From assembly GCA_002633025.1 (NCBI GenBank), contig NMRB01000072.1, positions 577,059-641,058 on the forward strand: a DNA stretch of 64,000 nucleotides. Reading direction: 5' to 3'. This stretch comes from Notospermus geniculatus. Lineage: Eukaryota > Nemertea > Pilidiophora > Heteronemertea > Lineidae. Both the position numbers and the translations under genes were made by a program. Of this stretch, positions 13,005-24,508 are shown piece by piece. Below the pieces are notes generated by a model. That model made no database searches. It was given only the letters and a program-made list of their open reading frames with translations, and was not told the origin of the DNA. Numbering within the stretch: the first letter of the stretch is position 1; every line of letters starts with the position of its first letter.

Positions 13005-13414
13005 GATTTGGTTTTAGATACGTAAATCGATAAATACACTACACCTCGAATTACACCAAACAATATCAATTATAATAAATACTACAAGAGCACCAGCAAT
13101 TGTTTGAACTAGATAAAGTGACTAGACTCTGATTGTCAACAAAATCCTAACAATTATCAGTTATTTTTCACTTAACAGTGTCCATTACAACAGTCCCAGC
13201 AGGATTAGGATGTGAATATTCTACTAAGTTCAAATTCTGTAACCACATTTGTCTAAATTTGGGAAGACATCAAGTCGGCCGGTGCTGAAATCGCGTTCTT
13301 GATTCGTGGATCTGGAAAGAGAATTAACAAAATATTATTAAGTTGAGACAACAGAATGACAGTGTTAATCTGCAAAACTTGTGGTAAAAGAACTTGGTGT
13401 ACCGGTACAATGTA

Positions 13415-13633
13415 CAGTAAGCTCGAGTTTAAACCACCGGTTCATTATGCTCATAAGCACACCCAAAGTAGGGTCAGTTTCACCCTAGGCCTTAAGCAAC
13501 TATTCATTCCATCATGTGGTTGTGATCGTACAAGCAATTCCAGCCATTCAGCGGAATAGTTGTTATGTTTTATTCACTCCCATTTCGACTGTGGGTGTGC
13601 TCATGAACCGGTGGTTTAAACTCGAGCTTACTG
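13415..13633. mobile_element. MITE with TA target duplication
   Basis: Ends are CAGTAAGCTCGAGTTTAAAC at the left and GTTTAAACTCGAGCTTACTG at the right, with similarity continuing into ACCACCGGTTCAT. Both ends are flanked by TA. The length is 219 bp with no ORF. The pattern fits a non-autonomous Tc1/mariner-type element. Confidence 0.8.
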
Positions 13634-15686
13634 TATGTTCTTGTAGCCTGATGATCACCAGCATGAATTCACCATCCAATGCATGGACACATTAGAGGAC
13701 ACAAGAGAAGTTTGGGACACGACAGAAGTTTGGGACACGTGCCCAGCTGATGTCATACCTTTCAATCCTTCTGCCAATCACAGACAGAGCAATGCTGCAT
13801 GTGTAATGTCAAACAAAACTTGGCCATTGACTTGAGTTCACTCTCACACAATGAATAACATGAATGAATGAACCAATACCAAGACATTTTGAATAGGCCT
13901 ACTACTACATGTAACTTACATTGTACATGTATAATGAGAATAGGTTTACAAAGACATGAGGCTATGACATAAGGCATGCATGAGTGACTCCAAAGTAGAC
14001 AGTATTCATTACAACATACGTCCAAGAGTGAGACCAATATACAAATCTCGACAAAGAATTTGAGTTTCGAGTACAAAATGCCATTAAGCAGTTCAATCCA
14101 ATGTCACCTTGTTGAGTTGGTTGACCGTCAGACTACCTTAGGTTTGCAGTGGCTGGTTGCACAAAAGTTAAAAATCACTGTTAGTGTTACGGTACATGTA
14201 GTTTATCCTGGTGTTATCCAAAAATGTTGGTTTTGTTGGTTAAAAACAAGTTAGGGATTTTAACACGAAAAGTTCAATTACCGGTAACAGACTTTTATCT
14301 TGTGCAGACTTTTATCTTGTGCAACCGGCCCCCTGGTCAGTAAAAATATCGGACTGACTGTGGAATCTTACTCATGTCATATGGTGCTATTTTCAATGGT
14401 ATGGATTGGTGATTACTTTCGCTGTGATTGAGCTAAGACTGCGTTATACATTGTATGTCCTACCCTGATCAAAAGAAGTTTTAGTTCTGCCCCCCCCCCC
14501 CCCGCAATGAAGGAGATTTGTGGTGATGGGGGATTATAACAGTCCAGAGTTTATGAACTTCACAGTAACAAATCCACTAAACTTTACAGAAAGAACAAGA
14601 GTGCTGGGATAATGAGAGAGATCTTGTGCCCTGCTGGGGAGTGGAGTGGTCACATGATGTGTCTTGGGGTAATTTTCTTGTTTTCAAAGGGATGGAACCC
14701 TTTTGTACCAGCGTGGTGCCAGTTTTGAGACAATCCCTAATTTTTTAATCCCTGTTTTTTGGATTTGGCTTCAGGGCATTTTTGTCGTGCTGACCTCTGA
14801 AATCCTAGATTATAACTGCAGTTATGACAAATCTTTTAATAATAATAGTAATATGACGAGACGATGGATTTTTTGTGAACCAATACCCCAGGACTTAAAG
14901 TAGCTTTATGAATACAGACCTTAGTTTTTGAAAAATGAAGGGGAGTGAATAATAGTTCTTCTAGGTGGAGCTAGGCGAGTGATTTTTGGGTGCCTTAGAA
15001 TCGCAAGTAAACAAATACTTGAAACATTGTTTCTTTTTTCGTCAATAAAGAAACCTGCAGGGTCTTAGATAATTTTTTACATCTGGAGTACTTTACTCAT
15101 CTTAATATTTAGTGTTTGCATACACTACACCTCTCCTGGCCCTTGTAAAGTGGTGTATTTTGCCCATGCTCTGTGCCACTCAGAGCAGGATACGCTAAAA
15201 CTGTGTAGTGAGACCTCACCAAAAACTGTTTAGTGAGACCTGGAAAGATTCCTGCATTGCAAATGGCGGCCATGGCGGCAGTCTGGGACACATGTGAATG
15301 ACATGAATGATCAGCAAATGAATCAGCCTACAGCAGGAGCGCAATTTGATATGTACTACGGGCGTGAAATTTCGCTCCCCTTGGGGTTGGACGAGGCGCG
15401 GGATGGCGCGCGAGAGTGATCGCGCGCCTCAAAAACGAAGGTCTGGAATATGGGGTCAGGGGTATAGTTAGTAATGAGTCCCAACAGTTCAATAATGAAC
15501 GAAAATACCTAACTGAATAAAATACCCGGTAATCAAATGGGGGACATTATTAGGTCTTCAATAAGGATGCTGTTGGAATGAATGACTGGATAGCCCATTC
15601 GAAAGTCGGCCATTTCGGCGCTGAGAGTAAAAAGAAGTGGGAAAATACATGTCATGTACATTAAGTTTTGCCAGAAATTGCAGAAG

Positions 15687-16094
15687 GAATGAAACACCGC
15701 CATTTTGTACACAAGATACGAAGAGCCCAACCACGTCGCTGAAAAGTTGTCTGTAACACCACAAACAGTGTTTTCATCCACTCAATCGACATTCCCGTTA
15801 CATGTAAAGATATTAACAATTAAAAATATCACTTCATTCATTACAATACCTTTTCCCTCTTGATCCTTCCTTTTGAACACTTTTTTTGCAAGAAGTCTCG
15901 ATTTTGTGACAGCCGGGAGCAACCGTTATCCATAACGAGGCTGAAAGGGCTTCCCCACGCTATAAATAAACTCATGCGTACAGCTCTTACCTGTGGCCAA
16001 TCGGCGTTGGTATATTTATACATCGGGAGACCCATGAGGCGACGTGGTTGGGCTCTTCGTATCTTGTGTACAAAATGGCAGTGTTTCATTCCTT
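15687..16094. repeat. 53-bp inverted repeat with ~295-bp spacer
   Basis: Arm 15687-15739 is repeated inverted at about 16040-16092 with one difference (CACCGCCATT versus CACTGCCATT). The spacer includes the segment 15850-16020 with no ORF of note. This may be a foldback element or an inverted duplication. Confidence 0.65.
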
Positions 16095-16477
16095 GTCCGT
16101 AATATAAGTGTTGTCAGTAACATAGATACATAGATCATGAGATACATATTCCTGTGCAATAGGCCTAGGCTTAGGCCTAGGTAGGCCTATCAGTCAACAG
16201 CATTATGAGCATACATGTAGGCCTATAGCCTAGGCCTATATTGTTATTGTATCAAATCGACAAATGTACATGTATGAGTGAATGAAGAAAATGCCCATCT
16301 CATGTGTGCCTCCCGCGGCATGCCATGTCATGGATGGGATGGACCATGGTGATGCAATAGCATGAATAGGCTTGCCTGCTGTGTGCAGACTTGTGAACAG
16401 GTGAACACACACATCCATGGGGTGCGGAATTTTCATGAATTTCGATATGGAAAAAACGCCACTGTCTAAACAAAATC

Positions 16478-16925
16478 AGTTCGGGAAAGTTCCGAATTTG
16501 GAAACGTTTCTGATTTTGGAAGCCCAGCGATTCCAATATTGGCAACGTTTCTTTTTTCGGAAGCGGTTTTCGATTCCGATATCGGAATCGGTGAAGGCCT
16601 ATTTGCATGTTAGGCCTAGGCCTAATCGGGATATGAGTATCAAAAATCGGGAAGTGTTTTTTTCCATTAACAGATGGCAGCACCTGTGACCTTGTATTTC
16701 ACGGCGTAAAATCTGAATTGCTGGCGTAAGTTGGCTGCAATCATCGATAATCATCAATTATCATCATCAAAAGGCTTGGTTGTACCAGAATCTCTGGGCT
16801 TCCAAATTCAGAAACGTTACGGATAGGCCTATTGGAATCGAAAATCGCTTCCAAAAAAAGAAACGTTGCCAAAGTCGGAAACGTTTCCAATTTTTGAACT
16901 TTCCCGAACTGAAATACGGGAAATG
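16478..16925. repeat. degenerate large inverted repeat with GGAAACGTTTC motifs
   Basis: The left arm (16478-16590) contains AGTTCGGGAAAGTTC, GGAAACGTTTC and GGAAGCGGTTTTCGATTCC. The right arm (16790-16925) carries their complements in reverse order. The arms are imperfect, suggesting an old foldback element. Confidence 0.55.
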
Positions 16926-17657
16926 TTTACCTGTGTCACGAAGAGTAGAAGTCATGAGTTGGAAACATTCGGTGTATTAGTTGAGACGTAGAGATCGGAC
17001 GGAGAAAACAGAACGTCTTTGTCGAGTGAAAACCGCATGAAGTTTTGAAAAAGCTGTCAAGGCGATTGCGTTGTTTCGTCGTTTCAGCGTACCTGCTGCC
17101 CACTGGGCTCCACTTCAGCCGTGATCAGCAATCAGCGCCGCCTATTTTACATTAATGAAAACAAAATAGCAGACAGCAACACCAAACAATCATGCCAGAT
17201 CAACCATTCTTGCAAAAGTTCAATCTTCCGTAATCCCCTTCCGATAAATCGTAATTTATGTTGACAGTTAATAAATTCAAGAGCCAAAGAACGTTTGTAA
17301 AGCCAAGCGGTGTTATTTTTAGGCCTAGCAAGCTCCCCATTTAGTTCAGGTGCACTTCCTGATTGGATTGATCATATATCAATTCATGCATTGACATTGT
17401 CACATTGATGCTGTGCAAGCAGCAGGCTGCTGTCACCACATACACAGGCCACTGAAACATTGGTCATTGAGGGGATTGGGATGGTTGGTTATACTGAAAA
17501 GCCATCTACATGAAGATAGCGCTAACACCAAGATAGCGCTGTCGTGAGTTTCGTGCAACCGGGCCCCGGGTTACTGACAACACACGTAGTGTAGACGTCG
17601 AGGCCGTCACACACATAGACTACACAGTGCTGAGCATTCTGAGCAGCTGAGCATGCT

Positions 17658-17659
<2 letters not shown>

Positions 17660-17693
<34 letters not shown>
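17660..17693 (+). repeat. (GA)n microsatellite
   Basis: An uninterrupted run of about 17 GA dinucleotides is visible. Confidence 0.9.
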
Positions 17694-17696
<3 letters not shown>

Positions 17697-17951
17697 GGTT
17701 CCACCAGTCCAGTGAGCCTTTTTTAGTAGGCGTTTCTGCCTCCCTGTGCTGCCTTTTCCCCAGCACTGAGATGATGAAAGCCACCACCCACCACACACAC
17801 AGCCACAGGCCAGCCTAAGATTGGTCTTAGCCTAGGCCTAGGCCTAGGCTCTACCTAACCTAGCCTAGGCCGTTGGCATGGTGGGTGGATAGGCCTAGCC
17901 CTAGGTGCCAAAACAAAAGTTATGTTGCCTTTACTCTCTTTTTCCTTTTAG

Positions 17952-18113
17952 CTCAGGCATGGCAGAGAAGACAAGTCATCTCTCCTCCATCCATGATCTC
18001 AAGTAAAGATCTAGCCTAGAGGCCTAACCTCGAGGTAAAAATCAAGACAACGACCTTGCTTTGGCCTAAAGCCCAAAACTTGGACAGGGCGTGAGTGCCA
18101 CAACTGGGATGCA
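17952..18113 (+). promoter_or_regulatory. possible 5' UTR exon start with a short upstream ORF
   Basis: The tract CTCTTTTTCCTTTTAG ends at 17951 and looks like a good splice acceptor in front of the RAD51AP-like ORF. If used, the leader from 17952 contains an upstream ATG at 17958 that reads 15 codons to TAA (MAEKTSHLSSIHDLK). Transcript data are lacking, so this is a guess. Confidence 0.3.
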
Positions 18114-21100
18114 ATGGAACTTGAAGAAGAAACTAGGGGACAAGCAGAGTTGGCTACTACTGCTGCTGCTGCTGAAACTAGCTTACAACATCAGCAGCCA
18201 GGAACTTATAGTACCGGTAGTGAAATAAGTAGGGCCAGTCTGAGGAAATATGATAATACTGGTATTCAAGAGAAGGCCATCTATCGACAGATCGAGATCC
18301 CTGAGCCTGATAAATGTTGCTTGAAAAAATCAAGGGCTGTTGATGGGGTGATGAATGCAAATCAAAGGGAACAAACGGTTCATTTTCCTTCTGAATCCCA
18401 GCTGGAAGAGCATCTTGTATATTCCCAAACTGAGATTGAATCATCGCAAGACACTATTGATATTGATGAACTGATGAATTCTGACACTGAAGACCTGTAT
18501 CTTTCGAAAAATGCCCCACCCTCTTTGAAGACCTTGATTTTTCAAAACTTGGATGATGAAATTCGAAGGAGTGCAATTGATGGTTCTGATATTGATGTGG
18601 AAATGAAGGATACTGTTGAATGTGCAGTCCAATCGGTTGACGTCATCCCAGGAGTTGCCGAGGCCGAATATAATGAGGCTGAAAGCAAAGGTGATGAGGA
18701 AGCAAGCAAAAGGAATGAGGCTAGAAACAAGGTTGATGAGGATGCAAACAAGGTTGATAAAGCTACTACAAGTGCAAGCAATGAGGCTGCCAGCTGCATG
18801 GGTGACATGGGTAATGAGGCTGCAAGCAAAGGCAACGACACAAACGAAGCTGAAAGTGAAGGTGCTAAGGCTGAGAGCAGAGATAGTGCGGCTGTAACGA
18901 GCAGGGATAGTGGAGCTGCAAGCAAGGATAAAGAGGCTGGAAGCAACAGTGATGATGTTGTGGGCAAGGGTGATCAGCAGACTGTGGGTGAACTTCCTGA
19001 GCCTTTACAGAACACTGATAATNCAGGTGATGACAAACAGGAGGACGTGATAAAGACCCCTGACGGACAAGCTGAGAGGTTTCCCGATGTGGCTACTGCT
19101 GATGTGACATCTGAAGGCCGACAAGCTGAAAGGGTTCCAGATGTGGCTGCTGCCGATGATGTGACCCCACAAGAACAAGCTGTGGAGGTTCCGGATGTGG
19201 TTGCTGCTGATCTTGTGACCTCTGAAGTACAAGTTGAGTGGGTTCCACATACATGTATTGAAGTTGATGACGTTGTGAAAGATGTTTTGATTCAAATAGT
19301 GGAGAATGTAGCATCCTGTCTTGATAAGGAACAAGTTAGAGATCAACCAGAGGACATTACATACAGTCCACTTTCTCAAGGGAGTGCTGTGGAGAGCCTA
19401 TTTGATTCACAAGATAGTCTCAAGTGTGAGAGTGCAGCGACTACCTTGGAGAAATTTACCAAGATTGATGAACAATGTACCAATCACAGGGATGAATGCC
19501 TCACCACTAGTGAGAATTCTAGGCCAAAGAAACGTCCACGAATGTCGCCGGAAGATGATTCCAGTTATACAGAACAGAGAGATCAAAATTTTCATGGAAT
19601 TACTGGCACTGATGGCGTTTTGAAGGACATTTGTGGTCAGGGACAGAGAATTCTGATTGGCAATGTTGACTACCCTGGTTTTGTGTCAGCATCCCAAGCA
19701 AGTTCATTTGTTGGTAGTCAGGAATCAATGGCTGATGGCAGAGTCCCCAATATCTGTGGTACAAAAAGCTTTGATGTGGAAAGGATAGGGAAGGATATGA
19801 GGGATAAGGAGGGACTAAATCAAGCTGGGTCCACGCCAACATCTCAAGCAAGTGCTGTCTGCAGTGATCATTGCTTGAGCCAAGAGTTGGAAGCCAATGG
19901 CCCGTTGGCTTACCCTTCAGATGGATGTCACCAAACAAATGAATGTGGCTACATGGAAGACCCTGAACAAAGTGTTGATATTCTAAGAATTGACCACATT
20001 GATCAGTCGAGGAAGAGACAGCACGATTCAGAGTCAGATGCGAGTTGTCCTCCAGAAAAAGTCATCAAAGCAACTCCACCATGTGTCACGGTTGAAAGCA
20101 ACATCAGTCGGAAGGAAAGCGGCAATGAGGAATATGGTCCTGCTCTGAATCCTCTCNAAACTGAGATTGAATCATCGCAAGACACTATTGATATTGATGA
20201 ACTGATGAATTCTGACACTGAAGACCTGTATCTTTCGAAAAATGCCCCAACCTCTTTGAAGACCTTGATTTTTCAAAACTTGGATGATGAAATTCGAAGG
20301 AGTGCAATTGATGGTTCTGATGTTGATGTGGAAATAAAGGATACTGTTGAATGTGCAGTCCAATCGGTTGACGTCATCCCAGGAGTTGCCGAGGCCGAAT
20401 ATAATGAGGCTGAAAGCAAAGGTGATGAGGAAGCAAGCAAAAAGAATGAGGCTAGAAACAAGGTTGATGAGGATGCAAACAAGGTTGATAAAGCTACTAC
20501 AAGTGCAAGCAATGAGGCTGCCAGCTGCATGGGTGACATGGGTAATGAGGCTGCAAGCAAAGGCAACGACACAAACGAAGCTGAAAGTGAAGGTGCTAAG
20601 GCTGAGAGCAGAGATAGTGCGACTGCAACGAGCAGGGATAGTGGAGCTGCAAGCAAGGATAAAGAGGCTGGAAGCAAGAGTGATGATGTTGTGGGCAAGG
20701 GTGATCAGCAGACTGTGGGTGAACTTCCTGAGGCTTCACAGAAGACTGATAATGAAGGTGACGACGCAGTAGATGAGGTTATACACGTTGGCCTGGAGGA
20801 CAAGACTGCATACGAGGATAATGAGGTTGCAAGCAAGGGTGACGAGGCTGCAAGCAAGAGAAATGAGGCTGCAAGGAGAGATAAAGAGGTTGCAAGCAGG
20901 GAGAGTGAGACTGCAAGTAAGGATGTGGCCACAAGCCAGGACAATGGCGTTGGAGACGAGGCACCAAACTTGCAGGATGCTGAATACATTTCCTATGCGA
21001 TATTACCACAGTTAAAAAGGTCGCTCTTCTCTTCCAAGAGATGGCTAGAACTTGATGATGTGACGTCAAAATATCAACTGGATTCTGAAGAAGAGGTTCT

Positions 21101-23953
21101 TCTCAGTGTTGCTGCCACGGATAATAACACTACCATGACTACTGGTTTATCTGATGAAGGGGAAAGTGGAATGGAACGGGAGAGAACAGTCTCTACTCTT
21201 TCCAAAGAGACAGGTGATGACAAACAGGAGGACGTGATAAAGACCCCTGACGGACAAGCTGAGAGGTTTCCCGATGTGGCTACTGCTGATGTGACATCTG
21301 AAGGCCGACAAGCTGAAAGGGTTCCAGATGTGGCTGCTGCCGATGATGTGACCCCACAAGAACAAGCTGTGGGGGTTCCAGATGTGGTTGCTGCTGATCT
21401 TGTGACCTCTGAAGTACAGGTTGAGTGGGTTCCACATACATGTATTGAAGTTGATGACGTTGTGAAAGATGTTTTGATTCAAACAGTGGAGAATGTAGCA
21501 TCCTGTCTTGACAAGGAACAAGTTAGAGATCAACCAGAGGACATTACATACAGTCCACTTTCTCAAGGGAGTGCTGAGGAGAGCCTATTTGATTCACAAG
21601 ATAGTCTCAAGTGTGAGAGTGCAGCGACTACCTTGGAGAAATTTACCAAGATTGATGAACAATGTACCAATCACAGGGATGAATGCCTCACCACTAGTGA
21701 GAGTTCTAGGCCAAAGAAACGTCCACGAATGTCGCCGGAAGATGATTTCAGTTATACAGAACAGAGAGGTCAAATTTTTCATGGAATTACTGGTACTGAT
21801 GGCGTTTTGAAGGACATTTGTGGTCAGGGACAGAGAATTCTGATTGGCAATGTTGACTACCCTGGTTTTGTGTCAGCATCCCAAGCAAGTTCATTTGTTG
21901 GTAGTCAGGAATCAATGGCTGATGGCAGAGTAGTCCCCAATATCTGTGGTACAAAAAGCTTTGATGTGGAAAGGATAGGGAAGGATATGAGGGATAAGGA
22001 GGGACTAAATCAAGCTGGGTCCACGCCAACATCTCAAGCAAGTGCTGTCTGCAGTGATCATTGCTTGAGCCAAGAGTTGGAAGCTAATGGCTCGTTGGCT
22101 TACCCTTCAGATGGAAGGCACCAGACAAATGAATGTGGCTACATGGAAGACCCTGAACAAAGTGTTGATATTCTAAGAATTGACCACATTGATCAGTCGA
22201 GGAAGAGACAGCACGATTCAGAGTCAGATGCGAGTTGTCCTCCAGAAAAAGTCCTCAAAGCAACTCCACCATGTGTCACGGTTGAAAGCAGCATCAGTCG
22301 GAAGGAAAGCGGCAATGAGGAATATGGTCCTGCTCTGAATCCTCTCGCAGTTGTGAAGCATGCCGGAGAAGACGATTATGACCAGGAGGTTCCTGGATGC
22401 GAGGTGAAAGTGATGCCGATCGATGAAAGGACGATGTTTGAAGACCAATGTGGTAAGTGATAAGCATGACGATGTTCAGTAAAGAGAGATTCTCTGACAA
22501 GCTCTGACAGGTAACTGTAAGAGCTTGCAACACGACAACCCCCTGTGAATGTTGATAAAAAATCTTTATTGTCAGCTGCAGTGTGAGCGCTTGGCTTACA
22601 CATCTCTGATTTTGCCAAGAGATGGCGTGATGGCAATCGCCATTTGGCCATGGCAAGTGATTACATGTAGTATACCTAGTAGTCACGAGCGTTTCAGCTG
22701 AAAGGTACCGTCGAAATGTTTTTGCTACAATGTGCTTGTCTTTGGTATGGCAGATAAGAAGATCTACTCCTGTGACGTGGACATCCTGGACGAGAAGGAC
22801 TCACCAGTTTGCCAGTCTGTTGATGACTACATACAGGAAAAGCCAAAGAATCCTAGTGAACCATTGGATTTTGAAGTTTCGGCACCGAATGGTAAACAGA
22901 AGCTTGAAGGCCCTCCACGTGGGAGTATTCTCACGCAAGTTGGCTCTCTGTGGACGACTCTTGGCCAGAGAAAGCTATGGGTAGTCATCATGGCGTAAGC
23001 CTAAGGGCGGCCGTCCATTGGAGCGTTTCCGTGCGCGGAAACGCTCGAAAACATTGTTTGTTTCCGCGTCGTTGGTCACGGCGCGGAAAAAAACAATAGG
23101 GAGTTTTCGCAAAGCCCCGAAACGCCAACGCGAATGCCAAACAAAAGGATAGACGTTGGCGTTTCGAGTGCTTTGCGAAAACTCTATAATGCTTTCGAGC
23201 GTTTCCGCGCATGGAAACGCTCCAATGGACGGCCGCCCTAGGCAGTCAACAATGGTGCCGATATTGAGAGCCAATGCGCGAGAGAAAATTTGAAAATTTC
23301 GAGTAGCACCTTCAGTGATCTTGCCATATGAATGGGAAGGTATTACGTTGATATCTTTGATACATTCTCGTAGCAATGAAATAAATGTGTCAACTTTCAC
23401 ATCGCTGAGTTGGAAAACGGGCCAAAAGCAAAGCAATCAATGCTGAAACTTAAAATGTTGCTTGGTTTCCAGTTGAAATCAAGATTTGCCCATCAGCCGC
23501 AAGAAGCGTGTTCCAATGGAATCATACCTCAGTAGGGCCTGGAAGCTCATGTATTGATGAAGAGGGTAATAAAGGTTTGTATTGTATATGACGAAGTCAG
23601 ATGATGGGTATAAACCGGGCAAGAACATTGAGTTCTTAATCAAACTCGGGATCGAACTGAACTCCAAGCCATGATGAAACAGCACAACGATCTTCGTACA
23701 GATGGCAGCACTTGCAAACTCGGTATGACCACAACACAATGGTCCTTGTCACTGGTGAAAGGCAACGACAGACTTGCACCTGCAAGCCAGTAGGTATGAG
23801 TTATTACGCTTTCTCATTTTAGGTGATCATAAAGAAGGTGATGCAGAAACAACTCCAGCTCTCCTTCCCCTTCAAAGAGTCAGAGTACCTTTGAGACTTG
23901 GACTATCAAGAAGACAATCTGTCCGTCCATTACATCCAAATCTTAAGCGATGA
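18114..23953 (+). CDS. large acidic disordered protein with RAD51AP1/RAD51AP2-type C-terminal motif
   Basis: Exon 1 (18114-22452) is open for 4339 bp and ends TGT G|GTAAGT. Exon 2 starts at 22754 after GGCAG, and a phase-1 donor (AATG|GTAAAC) ends it at 22891. Exon 3 is 23473-23565 (TTTCCAG|TT ... GAGG|GTAATA). Exon 4 is 23823-23953, ending TGA. All three introns are phase 1. Exon 1 is rich in D, E, K, S and A, with degenerate EA(A/S)SK-type repeats and no globular domain that I recognise. Exon 4 encodes LRLGLSRRQSVRPLHPN near the C-terminus. This closely matches my memory of the RAD51-binding C-terminus shared by vertebrate RAD51AP1 and RAD51AP2, so a homologous-recombination accessory role is inferred. 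A giant first exon plus small terminal exons recalls RAD51AP2. Exon 1 is inflated by a 577-codon assembly-like duplication; a single-copy version would encode about 870 residues. Without splicing at 22891, exon 2 stays open to a TAA at 22996-22998. Confidence 0.65.
18427..20156 (+). repeat. copy 1 of an in-frame duplication within the RAD51AP-like exon 1
   Basis: This block matches 20158-22346 nearly base for base but lacks the segment equivalent to about 20757-21210; a single N at 19023 marks that join. Copy 1 ends at another single N (20157), where it jumps back to the start of the unit. The offset between aligned codons (18429 and 20160) is 1731 bp, exactly 577 codons, so the reading frame survives. 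Confidence 0.9.
20158..22346 (+). repeat. copy 2 (full length) of the duplication within the RAD51AP-like exon 1
   Basis: This is the longer copy. It contains the extra EAASK-rich and LKRSLFSSKRWLELDDV segment missing from copy 1, and runs on into the unique 3' end of the exon. Differences from copy 1 are scattered substitutions and a 3-bp indel near 21931 (GAGTAGTCC versus GAGTCC at 19741), as expected for two alleles. Confidence 0.9.
23004..23238. mobile_element. MITE with ~30-bp terminal inverted repeats
   Basis: The left end GGGCGGCCGTCCATTGGAGC and right end GCTCCAATGGACGGCCGCCC are perfect inverted complements, continuing into GTTTCCG. TA sits at both flanks. Internal sequence also folds back (GGGAGTTTTCGCAAAG against CTTTGCGAAAACTC). 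It begins about 9 bp after the GTAAGC at the end of the exon 2 open frame. Confidence 0.8.
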
Positions 23954-24204
23954 AAACACATTTAGATCACATACTTCTGCAGATTTTATTTGTGTTGATC
24001 TAGTCATAAACCTTGTACCGGTATAATGAAATCACTTCCAAACTCTTGATCGATACTGATGGATCCATCCTTCTCTATCAACATGAATGTTTTTAAGCTT
24101 TACAGTCCGCTCGGCACAGCTTCGTAACGAAGTTTTTCCATGTCCAGACAGATATGGTCGGTGTACAGGACTCAGTAGTGGACCCAGGACGTGGGCTTAG
24201 CTGA

Positions 24205-24234
24205 GCAGACAATCCATCATGATGGATTGTCTGC
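24205..24234. repeat. 30-bp perfect palindrome present in only one of two duplicated copies
   Basis: The sequence reads GCAGACAATCCATCA followed directly by its reverse complement. The corresponding site in the second copy (near 26641-26660) has GCAGACAATCCATCA followed by CCAGCAACC, with no palindrome. Confidence 0.85.
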
Positions 24235-24355
24235 AGATCACTAGCAACCAGCACAGAACTTGTGTGTTGAATCATTTTCGTCATGCAGAATTCTGCACAA
24301 AACCATTCGTTAGATGTTAATGTTTGTTATAATAATCATTCTTCACGTGTTGTTA

Positions 24356-24361
24356 AATAAA
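24356..24361 (+). promoter_or_regulatory. polyadenylation signal of the RAD51AP-like gene
   Basis: AATAAA in TTAAATAAATGATT lies about 400 bp after the TGA at 23951-23953. The same signal occurs in the duplicate copy at 26772-26777. Confidence 0.45.
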
Positions 24362-24508
24362 TGATTGAAACATTACCTTGCGTTAGGTATCATTATACCT
24401 CAAAACTTGCTCGGATCGGACAATTCAAGATCTTCATGTGAACTACAACTCAACCAGACGGAAAACAAACCGAGTCCGCCGCAAAAAATTGACAATTTAA
24501 GTGCTTTA

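Larger units (their letters stand above)
13005..18113. other. divergent intergenic region between the SLC7 and RAD51AP-like genes
   Basis: No supported coding exon apart from a possible 5' UTR exon from 17952. It should contain the promoters of both flanking genes, but I see no clear core promoter. It holds a TA-flanked MITE (13415-13633), a poly-C run near 14492, a distant inverted repeat (15687-15739 with 16036-16094), a degenerate large inverted repeat (16478-16925), a (GA)n microsatellite (about 17660-17693) and TAGGCC-rich DNA. Confidence 0.6.

Noticed and set aside
18542-18967. 141-residue Ser/Leu/Ala-rich minus-strand ORF, repeated at 20273-20698
   Set aside because: It is the antisense shadow of the EAASK-rich repeats in the RAD51AP-like exon.
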